Origin: Prevotella sp.
Lineage (GTDB): Bacteria; Bacteroidota; Bacteroidia; Bacteroidales; Bacteroidaceae
Direction: 5' to 3'
Length of the DNA stretch: 38,960 nt
Assembly: GCA_017467565.1 (NCBI GenBank)
Contig: JAFUSV010000005.1
Span: 1-38,960 of the forward strand
In this document: positions 6,495-12,448 of the stretch, piece after piece
How positions within the stretch are numbered: the first letter of the stretch is position 1
How the letters are laid out: every line of letters begins with the position of its first letter
Notes under the pieces: model-generated
Told to the model about the DNA's origin: nothing
Databases searched by the model: none
Seen by the model: only the letters and a program-made list of their open reading frames with translations
Position numbers and translations under genes: made by a program

Positions 6495-7103
6495 ATGAGT
6501 GATTTTGATTCTAAAGGGTGTGGATGCTCTGTCATTATTTTGATTGTGGTCATTTTTGTCTTCAAAGAATGTACTGAAAAGATAGGAAAGGATTATGGAA
6601 ACAGCAGTCAGAAGACGGAGGCCTCTTATTATGGTGGGTCATTTAGTGAAGATGAACTGACTGAAGAGGACAAGAGGTATCTGACCAATTCATTGGCAAC
6701 TGGTGCTACTCCCTATGCGGAATACTATGGAGAAAACTATTATTGTCCCTATGCCCAATGTTCGGGGATAAAAGTAACGGCACCAAGAGAGTCGGACATC
6801 GTGGTTATTATTAAAAAGAACAATAAGGACGGTAAGGTGATAGCTCACGGCTACATCAAGGCTGGTAGTACATATCTATTTGACGTTCCTGACGGGACTT
6901 ACCAAACGTTCTTCTATTATGGTGAAGGATGGAATCCCAATAAAGATATGGGAAATGGTCTTAAAGGCGGATTCGTTAAAGATGAGATTGTCTCTAAAGA
7001 TAACCCACAAAATGTCTTTAGTGCGGTTTTGTCCTATGTATTGCAACTGCAAAGTAATGGAAATTTCCAAACTAAAGGAAGTAATAAGTCGGAATGCTTC
7101 TAA
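6495..7103 (+). CDS. Membrane-anchored protein of unknown function
   Basis: The protein has 202 residues. Residues about 9-25 (GCSVIILIVVIFVF) are one membrane segment preceded by Cys-Gly-Cys, giving a signal anchor. After an acidic linker, the C-terminal half (GIKVTAPRESDIVVIIKKNN, then AHGYIKAGSTYLFDVPDGTY) looks like a small beta-sandwich that would sit outside the cytoplasm. No named family is recognised. It follows the lipoprotein by 69 nt in the same direction and may belong to the same operon. Confidence 0.72.
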   Translation: MSDFDSKGCGCSVIILIVVIFVFKECTEKIGKDYGNSSQKTEASYYGGSFSEDELTEEDKRYLTNSLATGATPYAEYYGENYYCPYAQCSGIKVTAPRESDIVVIIKKNNKDGKVIAHGYIKAGSTYLFDVPDGTYQTFFYYGEGWNPNKDMGNGLKGGFVKDEIVSKDNPQNVFSAVLSYVLQLQSNGNFQTKGSNKSECF

Positions 7104-7196
7104 ATCATTAGTATAATGACAAAAAATGTCACGCCCTCTGATGGCAACTTCAGTACGCAGCAAAGCAATGCAGCAGAGATGTTTTAATTTGAAATA

Positions 7197-7427
7197 ATGA
7201 AGAAAATATTGTCATTGATCGTTTTCGTATCACTTGGTTTGTCATTTGGCATATCTGGCAATATGCCAAATGATACCTATGTTTATATATGTACAGGAAA
7301 AACCGCATATGCATACCATTGCAATAGAGGTTGTAGTGGGTTGAACAATTGCCAAGACGATATAGTGAAGGTAACGATTGAAAAGGCGAAATCCATGCAT
7401 CGAAAACCTTGTAAACGCTGTTATTGA
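7197..7427 (+). CDS. Small secreted Cys/His-motif protein
   Basis: The protein has 76 residues with an N-terminal signal peptide (KKILSLIVFVSLGLSFGISG). The mature part has YICTGKTAYAYHCNRGCSGL, then NCQ, and ends MHRKPCKRCY. The spacing YH-x-x-x-x-C ... A ... KPC-x-x-C resembles the small metal-binding motif found as an add-on in secreted nucleases and other bacterial proteins. The same layout reappears at the C-terminus of the next gene. The function is unknown; a zinc-binding or disulfide-stabilised fold is inferred. Confidence 0.72.
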   Translation: MKKILSLIVFVSLGLSFGISGNMPNDTYVYICTGKTAYAYHCNRGCSGLNNCQDDIVKVTIEKAKSMHRKPCKRCY

Positions 7428-7490
7428 AAAATGAATATGAATGCTCGGATATTATCCCTAATGAAACTTGGTTGAAATAAATGATATAAT

Positions 7491-8087
7491 ATGATTGTAA
7501 AGAAGGAGTCATTTCTTTCTAACTTGATTGGAGAAGACAGTTTTGAAAATTGTTCAGAATTATCAAAGATGATAGTAATTATTGGTGGAATATTGCTCCT
7601 CCTATTATTTATACTATCTCACTCTTTTCATTCTAATATAGTTAATTTGTTTTTACGACTCACCACTGGTCTTTCAATACTTTTTATAGGCTATGTAGTA
7701 ATGTGCATCATAGCTCTTGATATACGTGTTGAATATGAGGTTTCAGAAGAAAACTGGGTGGAAGAAAAAAAGAATTTCAAGAAAACTTTAAAGTATAAGC
7801 TAACTATTGTGTGGATGGTCATATTGATATTGCTTGGATTATTTGCTATCTATTTTACTGATAAATACAGGAATAAATACGATTTTGAATGTACAACATT
7901 TTGGGTAGACCATGCGGCTCATGTTTATCATTTGGATTGGAATGATGATTGTGAATATGCTGAGAATGCAGAGGAACTTGTAGAAATGAATGGGTATGAA
8001 ATAAGTGAATCTTATTCATTGTGTAAAGGTTGCAAAGAATGTGCAGAAGAAATGGAAATGGAGGATGACAGATTAATGAGAAGATAA
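7491..8087 (+). CDS. Three-TM membrane protein with C-terminal Cys/His motif
   Basis: The protein has 198 residues. Hydrophobic segments lie at about residues 26-44, 51-74 and 103-122. The C-terminal tail reads FECTTFWVDHAAHVYHLDWN, then DDCEYAENAEEL, then SLCKGCKECAEE. It has the same YH ... C ... A ... C-x-x-C order as the preceding 76-residue protein, so the two probably share a domain: one soluble, one membrane-bound. It starts 63 nt downstream in the same direction. No named family is recognised. Confidence 0.7.
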   Translation: MIVKKESFLSNLIGEDSFENCSELSKMIVIIGGILLLLLFILSHSFHSNIVNLFLRLTTGLSILFIGYVVMCIIALDIRVEYEVSEENWVEEKKNFKKTLKYKLTIVWMVILILLGLFAIYFTDKYRNKYDFECTTFWVDHAAHVYHLDWNDDCEYAENAEELVEMNGYEISESYSLCKGCKECAEEMEMEDDRLMRR

Positions 8088-8102
8088 GGAGAAGTTGGTT
8101 AA

Positions 8103-8258
8103 TATGTATACTTGCCTTTTGTCTATAAGAAACTTGACTTATACTATAATTCTGTAGACCAAGTTGAACGAATTGCCGGCTACGACTTCTTCCCTGCTCT
8201 GCCTGATGAAATAGAGGATGAAGTGGAACGAACAATTAATATGGAGGAATGGAAATGA
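8103..8258 (+). pseudogene. 3' fragment of a DNA/RNA non-specific endonuclease gene
   Basis: The frame, open from a TAA at 8100-8102, encodes LYYNSVDQVERIAGYDFFPA, then LPDEIEDEVERTINMEEW and a stop. The SVDxVExxxGxDFFPxLPDxxExxVE pattern is the characteristic C-terminus of the NUC1-type endonuclease family. The catalytic DRGH core and the N-terminus are absent. It lies between the Cys-motif membrane protein and a small membrane protein whose ATG overlaps its end. It is a gene remnant, not a functional nuclease. Confidence 0.7.
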
Positions 8259-8587
8259 CTCAACGGAAAAAGAATATGAACAAGAATGTGCTGGCACTGC
8301 TGAAACTGGGGTTGGCGGTGCTGTTGCTGCTGTGTTTGGCTGATATGCCTTACGGCTTCTACCAGCTGGTGAGATTTGCTGCCACGGCAGCGTTTGCCTA
8401 CCTGGCATACGACAGTTTCAAGCGGAGTGAGGACGGGAAGGGACTCCTGTTTGCTGCCCTGGCCGTGCTGTTCCAGCCCTTCTTCAAGATTGCGCTGGGA
8501 CGCCTGATCTGGAACATCGTCGATGTTGTGGTTGCTGTCGCCCTGATATACTTGGTGGTGACGACATTCAAGAAGAAAGGACGTTAG
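8249..8587 (+). CDS. Small membrane protein, DUF6804-like
   Basis: The protein has up to 112 residues. ATG 8249, 8255 and 8276 are all possible; the last (MNKNVLALLKLG) gives the cleanest membrane protein. Four hydrophobic stretches match the compact all-membrane pattern of DUF6804 (for example YGFYQLVRFAATAAFAYLAY, then LFAALAVLFQPFFKIALGR). Function is unknown. Its composition is GC-richer than the island genes before it. A perfect hairpin terminator follows at once. Confidence 0.75.
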   Translation: MEMTQRKKNMNKNVLALLKLGLAVLLLLCLADMPYGFYQLVRFAATAAFAYLAYDSFKRSEDGKGLLFAALAVLFQPFFKIALGRLIWNIVDVVVAVALIYLVVTTFKKKGR

Positions 8588-8589
8588 AG

Positions 8590-8632
8590 AAGATCCCCTC
8601 AAAGTGCCATGCTTTGAGGGGATCTTGTATCT
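8590..8632 (+). terminator. Intrinsic terminator after the DUF6804-like gene
   Basis: A perfect 15-bp stem (AAGATCCCCTCAAAG at 8590-8604 with CTTTGAGGGGATCTT at 8612-8626) has a 7-nt loop, followed by GTATCTTT. It starts 3 bases after the stop codon. Confidence 0.85.
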
Positions 8633-8648
8633 TTATCTCCCTGTGAGG

Positions 8649-8674
8649 ATCACCGGGGACGGAGCTACTGATCA
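8649..8674 (+). repeat. REP-like hairpin, solo copy
   Basis: ATCACC followed by GGGGACGGAGCTACTGATCA (core 8655-8674). The flanking GATCA/TGATC can pair. It lies just beyond the stop codon of the truncated gene at 8681-8758. Confidence 0.8.
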
Positions 8675-8680
8675 TATTTG

Positions 8681-8758
8681 TTACTCAGCCAATATCACAT
8701 CCGGATATTTCTTCAACAGCGTAGCAGGCTTCTTCCGTTTTGACTCTACGATAATCAT
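8681..8758 (-). pseudogene. Truncated DUF6939-like gene (first 25 codons)
   Basis: It reads MIIVESKRKKPATLLKKYPD then VILAE and a stop. The start matches a Bacteroidota family of roughly 140 residues that begins MIIVESKRKKPxTLxKKYP. Here the frame ends after 25 codons, 7 bases before the REP hairpin at 8649-8674. The ATG overlaps the stop of rhuM (ATGA), so it was once translationally coupled to it. It is probably non-functional, although a 25-residue product could still be made. Confidence 0.65.
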
Positions 8759-9792
8759 GGTTCACCGTTTTCGTCTATGAATGGCAGTTCTCCCAAGAAT
8801 CTGTCGAAATCACTTTGGAACAGCCTGTCTTGTATGATACGGTATTTCTCAAATTCTGTCTCTGCATGTTCCTTGGCCTCTTCCGCTGTCACCTTGCCAG
8901 GATTCTGCAGCACCTCATTACCACCAGCCGCAAGGATAGTATCTATCTGCTTGGACCAGTCCTCCATGGTCATGGGGATATGGCGTTTTGCCATACGTTC
9001 TGCCAGTTCTAGCACACCATTCACAAGTTGTCCCATGTCTGCCAGTTCTACCTCCTTCAGATAGTTCTTGGCTATCGACACGTCAGTCTTCACAATCTTA
9101 CCGTCTGGCGCATTCTCCCAGGTAGTGAGCCCCATGTGTTCCTGCTCTGCATCTGCACGCCCCACAATCAGTTCTGCGGCTGTATGTCCATGCACCGCAT
9201 AGTGCATTTTGTTCTGCATCATCTTGAAGAACATCTTTGTGGTGGGGGCATCGCGATTGTAATCTATGGCTGTAGCGTAAATATCTGTCAGTTTCTGGTA
9301 GAAACGGCGCTCAGAGAGACGTATCTCCCTAATCTCTGCTAACAGATGCTCGAAATAATCCTCATCTAGGAATGTGCCATTCTCCATTCGCTTCCTGTCG
9401 AGCACATAGCCACGAATAGCATACTCACGCAATACGCTCGTTGCCCACTGGCGGAACTGCGTGGCGCGGATAGAATTGACACGATAGCCTACGCTAATGA
9501 TAGCATCAAGGTTATAAAACTGCAATGTACGATTTATATCCCTGTTACCTTCGCGTCGAACTACCGAAATTTTCTCGGTAGTTGCCTCCTTGTTCAGTTC
9601 CTGGGTATCGTATATGTTTTGCAGATGCACACTGATGTTATCAGAACTGCAGTCGAACAGCATACCCATTGCCTTCTGGGTACACCATACCGTTTTGTCC
9701 TTATAGAACACTTCTACGCCTTGTTCCTTCCCTTCGATTTGGAAGATTAGGAACTCTGCTGTACTATTTCTTATTTCTTTCCTTTTTGCCAT
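8755..9792 (-). CDS. RhuM-family protein (virulence RhuM / Fic-associated type)
   Basis: The protein has 345 residues, full length for the family. The N-terminus FLIFQIEGKEQGVEVFYKDK, then VWCTQKAMGMLFDCSSDNIS is a winged-helix-like Bro-N-type half. RDINRTLQFYNLDAIISVGY, then RVNSIRATQFRQWATSVLRE is the family signature. A DYNRDAPTTKMFFKMMQNKM region and an acidic C-terminus follow. RhuM proteins are common in mobile and defence islands, often beside restriction systems; the biochemical role is not established. It is bracketed by direct copies of the REP hairpin at 8655 and 9894. Confidence 0.9.
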   Translation of the reverse strand: MAKRKEIRNSTAEFLIFQIEGKEQGVEVFYKDKTVWCTQKAMGMLFDCSSDNISVHLQNIYDTQELNKEATTEKISVVRREGNRDINRTLQFYNLDAIISVGYRVNSIRATQFRQWATSVLREYAIRGYVLDRKRMENGTFLDEDYFEHLLAEIREIRLSERRFYQKLTDIYATAIDYNRDAPTTKMFFKMMQNKMHYAVHGHTAAELIVGRADAEQEHMGLTTWENAPDGKIVKTDVSIAKNYLKEVELADMGQLVNGVLELAERMAKRHIPMTMEDWSKQIDTILAAGGNEVLQNPGKVTAEEAKEHAETEFEKYRIIQDRLFQSDFDRFLGELPFIDENGEP

Positions 9793-9812
9793 ATCTTATA
9801 ATCTTTCGACTA

Positions 9813-9820
9813 CAAAGCTA
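9813..9820 (-). promoter_or_regulatory. Possible -7 box of the rhuM promoter
   Basis: On the minus strand TAGCTTTG lies about 20 nt before the rhuM ATG. No good TTTG was found at the -33 position, so the call is tentative. Confidence 0.4.
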
Positions 9821-9886
9821 ATACTTTTATTCCATTTCTTTCTAGCATGGCATTCACCATCAATAATTTATTTCTCCTTTAACAAT

Positions 9887-9913
9887 AATCAGCGGGGACG
9901 GAGCTACTGATCA
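9887..9913 (+). repeat. REP-like hairpin, solo copy
   Basis: AATCAGC followed by GGGGACGGAGCTACTGATCA (core 9894-9913). ATCA and TGAT at the ends can pair around the conserved loop. It lies in the rhuM upstream region in direct orientation to the copy at 8655. Confidence 0.8.
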
Positions 9914-9971
9914 TTTCTTCTGGGGGGCTGGTACTTCGTGATGTTGTACTTTGTCCTCAGCTCTGCCATTG

Positions 9972-10100
9972 TTATACAGCCACAAAATCCAATGGATTTC
10001 GTTTGATGACGAGGGGATAGCGTTCAGGGTGGTGTAGGCCCTGGAAATTAATCATCAATACGCTTGTCGATGTGCTGCTGCGACGGAAATCAGGGCTCAT
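9972..10100 (-). CDS. Possible 42-residue protein with its own promoter
   Basis: The frame begins MSPDFRRSSTSTSVLMINFQ and ends KRNPLDFVAV. No family is recognised. It is called only because a strong minus-strand promoter (10150-10180) precedes it with a leader of about 45 nt. It could instead be the truncated start of a lost gene, since the REP hairpin at 9887-9913 lies just beyond it. Confidence 0.3.
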   Translation of the reverse strand: MSPDFRRSSTSTSVLMINFQGLHHPERYPLVIKRNPLDFVAV

Positions 10101-10149
10101 ATCTGTTTTGATGAAACTCTATTTATCGTTGTAATTGTTTATTCGTCTG

Positions 10150-10180
10150 CAAAGTTACGAATTCTTTTCCAATAAGCAAA
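10150..10180 (-). promoter_or_regulatory. Minus-strand promoter in the rhuM-ftsZ interval
   Basis: On the minus strand, TTTG (10177-10180), 19 nt and TAACTTTG (10150-10157) form an ideal Bacteroidota promoter. It points away from ftsZ. The only frame it serves is the 42-codon one ending at 9972. The rest of 9793-10288 shows nothing beyond this, the REP copy and the ftsZ promoter. Confidence 0.65.
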
Positions 10181-10220
10181 AGGAATAGAGGAAAATGTGT
10201 GTCGCAAGGCTTGCGAAGAT

Positions 10221-10251
10221 TTTGTCATGTCGGAATAGTTTTGTAATTTTG
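10221..10251 (+). promoter_or_regulatory. ftsZ promoter
   Basis: TTTG (10221-10224), a 19-nt spacer and TAATTTTG (10244-10251). The predicted leader is about 30 nt. Confidence 0.75.
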
Positions 10252-10288
10252 CAACCTGAATCGAATCATAATAAGAAGACGGAATGGT

Positions 10289-11566
10289 ATGGACAAAGGT
10301 AAGGACGAAATCATAGATGTTTTCAATCAGGTGGAAGACCGTTCACAGCATATTATTAAAGTGGTGGGCGTAGGCGGCGGTGGTTGCAACGCCGTGAGGA
10401 ATATGTACGAGGAGGGCATCGAGGGCGTGACGCTGGCTGTGTGCAACACGGACAGTCAGTCGCTGTCGAAGTCGCCGATACCTGTGAAGCTGCAACTGGG
10501 TCCGGAAGGACTGGGCGCCGGTGCCAAGCCCGAAGTGGGCAAGCGTGAGGCAGAGGCAAACATCGAGGATATACGCAAACTGCTGAGTGACGGCACTAAG
10601 ATGGTGTTCGTGACGGCGGGCATGGGTGGCGGCACAGGCACTGGTGCTGCTCCTGTGGTGGCTGGCGTGGCCAAGGAGATGGGTATCCTGACGGTGGGCG
10701 TGGTGACCATTCCGTTCTTTTTTGAGAAGAACCGCAAGATTATCAAGGCCCTGCAGGGCGTGGACGAGCTGCGCAAGAATGTCGACGCGCTGCTGATTAT
10801 CAACAATGAGCGTCTGTGTGATGTCTATGCCGACTCGGAAATCTCTATCAAGGAGGCGTTTGTCAGGGCTGACAATATCCTGAAGGATGCGGTGAAGGGC
10901 ATATCGGAACTTATCACGGTGCACAGCGACGGCAGTATCAACTTGGACTTCCGTGACGTGGAGACGACGGTGCGCAATGGCGGCGGTGCCATCATGGCGA
11001 TGGGACGTGCCAGCGGCGAGAAGCGTGTGGAAAAGGCTATCCTGAATGCCCTGGACTCGCCTCTGCTCTACGGCAGTGACATAGAGAAGGCCAAGCGCAT
11101 ACTGTTCAATATCTATTCGAGCGACGAGAAGCCTATCCTCGTCAGTGAGATGCAGGAGATAGACGAGTTCTTCGACCAGTTGGACCCCAACATCGACGTC
11201 ATCTGGGGCACATCGACGGACGACTCGCTGGGCGAAGATGCGAAGGTGACCATCCTGGCCACAGGACTGACTGACGGCATGGGCACGGGACAGGAGACTG
11301 AGGCTGACGTCAGGCACGACAATGTGTACTACGAGCAGTTGATAGCTCAGCTCTATAAGCCTATCAGGAAGGAGCCGAAGGAGCCTGTCGCTGAGCCGGT
11401 GTTCGAAGTGAAGCCGGCACCAGTGCCTGAGCCTGCTGTGGAACAGGAACCCGAAGAGGTAGAACAGGAGGATGACGGCGAAGGGGAAAGGAATGGCCGC
11501 CGACCTGGCATCCTGAAGAGGTGGCGTGACTGGATAAACGGTTTCTTGGACGCTGACGACGTATAA
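10289..11566 (+). CDS. ftsZ: Cell division protein FtsZ (tubulin-like GTPase)
   Basis: The protein has 425 residues. It polymerises with GTP into the division ring. Family motifs are the nucleotide loop VGVGGGGCNAV (about residues 26-36), the tubulin signature GMGGGTGTG at 111-119 and the catalytic T7 loop NLDFRD at 218-223, with both Asp present, so GTPase activity is expected. After about residue 345 a Pro/Glu/Val-rich linker leads to a basic, Trp-containing C-terminus (GRRPGILKRWRDWINGFLDA) rather than the usual DIPxFLR-type peptide. There is no ftsA, ftsQ or mur gene nearby, unlike a normal dcw cluster, so this may be a second FtsZ or a relocated one. An uncharacterised gene follows 5 nt after the stop. 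Confidence 0.93.
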   Translation: MDKGKDEIIDVFNQVEDRSQHIIKVVGVGGGGCNAVRNMYEEGIEGVTLAVCNTDSQSLSKSPIPVKLQLGPEGLGAGAKPEVGKREAEANIEDIRKLLSDGTKMVFVTAGMGGGTGTGAAPVVAGVAKEMGILTVGVVTIPFFFEKNRKIIKALQGVDELRKNVDALLIINNERLCDVYADSEISIKEAFVRADNILKDAVKGISELITVHSDGSINLDFRDVETTVRNGGGAIMAMGRASGEKRVEKAILNALDSPLLYGSDIEKAKRILFNIYSSDEKPILVSEMQEIDEFFDQLDPNIDVIWGTSTDDSLGEDAKVTILATGLTDGMGTGQETEADVRHDNVYYEQLIAQLYKPIRKEPKEPVAEPVFEVKPAPVPEPAVEQEPEEVEQEDDGEGERNGRRPGILKRWRDWINGFLDADDV

Positions 11567-11571
11567 ATGCT

Positions 11572-12183
11572 ATGGAAGAGCGTACAGCGGAACAGATAGC
11601 GAATGAGCTGAGGGAAAATGTGGCTCAGTTGGAGGCGATGGGGCGTAGTGACCTGTTGCTGCAGGCTATCGGTGTGCCCACATTGGAGCGGCTGAAGATG
11701 GAGGCGGCCCGGGGTAGGCTCAGCAGGCTGCGCATCACGGCCGACTATCGTTTCCTGCTGGTCGACATGGACAATCAGGAGGTGGTGCTGCAGCCTGTTC
11801 ACAAGGCTGTCTATCTGCTGTTCCTTGCTCATCCAGAAGGCATTGAGTTCAAGCGCCTGGCCGAATACCGCGAGGAACTGACGACTTACTATATGAGGGT
11901 GGCGCGACTGATGGACAAGCAGAAGATAGAAGAGAGCATTGAGCATCTGGTAAACCCGCTGGACAATGCTATCAACGAAAAGTGTTCGCGTATCAAGAAG
12001 GTGTTTGGGGCCATGATGGACGTGTACACGAGCAGCTACTACATCATCACTGGGCACGTAGAGAAGCATATCAACGGTTCCAACCACATCTGGTATGAGC
12101 GACTGAAACTGATAACTCTTCCTCGCCATCTGGTCATTATCGAGGGACCTCCGTTTTTTCCCGTTCGTCCTGCCACTGAATGA
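11572..12183 (+). CDS. Bacteroidota conserved protein of unknown function, coupled to ftsZ
   Basis: The protein has 203 residues and starts 5 nt after the ftsZ stop, so it is probably co-transcribed. The central part VVLQPVHKAVYLLFLAHPEG, then IEFKRLAEYREELTTYY, then NPLDNAINEKCSRIKKVF is a pattern I recognise from many Bacteroidota hypothetical proteins. It looks like a helical winged-helix-type domain, and the C-terminal HIWYERLKLITLPRHLVIIE is also typical. There is no signal peptide or TM. A DNA-binding or regulatory role is a guess. It ends against the repeat element at 12206. Confidence 0.75.
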   Translation: MEERTAEQIANELRENVAQLEAMGRSDLLLQAIGVPTLERLKMEAARGRLSRLRITADYRFLLVDMDNQEVVLQPVHKAVYLLFLAHPEGIEFKRLAEYREELTTYYMRVARLMDKQKIEESIEHLVNPLDNAINEKCSRIKKVFGAMMDVYTSSYYIITGHVEKHINGSNHIWYERLKLITLPRHLVIIEGPPFFPVRPATE

Positions 12184-12205
12184 CGGGCAAGCCGCCCCAA
12201 GGGGC

Positions 12206-12448
12206 CAGCGGGGACGGAGCTACCGATCACTTCTCCTGAGTTTCATGTTTCACTATGAGAAGCAAAGCCGTTTCCCTTTTCCTGAAGGTCGCCAGAACCT
12301 CTTGAAGTGAGGTCTCAAGTGACAAGTTCTTCGCAAGCGAAGCGATCAGAGATCGAGCGGAGTGACATGTTCAAGTAATATGTCACTCTCGCTTTCCCCT
12401 GTGTTTATCGGCATTTCCAGCGATGGAGTGACAAGGTGACAAGTTTTT
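12206..12448 (+). repeat. REP-bounded interspersed element, copy 2
   Basis: It begins with the REP core (12210-12229, one substitution) and is collinear with 1797-2004. It carries an extra block of about 30 nt (TTCGCAAGCGAAGCGATCAG region, near 12329-12360) that is also found reversed at about 988-1020. Its last base (12448) touches the stop codon of the TPR gene on the other strand. Confidence 0.85.

Noticed and set aside
10343-11317. 324-codon frame antisense to ftsZ
   Set aside because: It is a shadow of a GC-biased gene, rich in His/Arg/Leu, with no motif.
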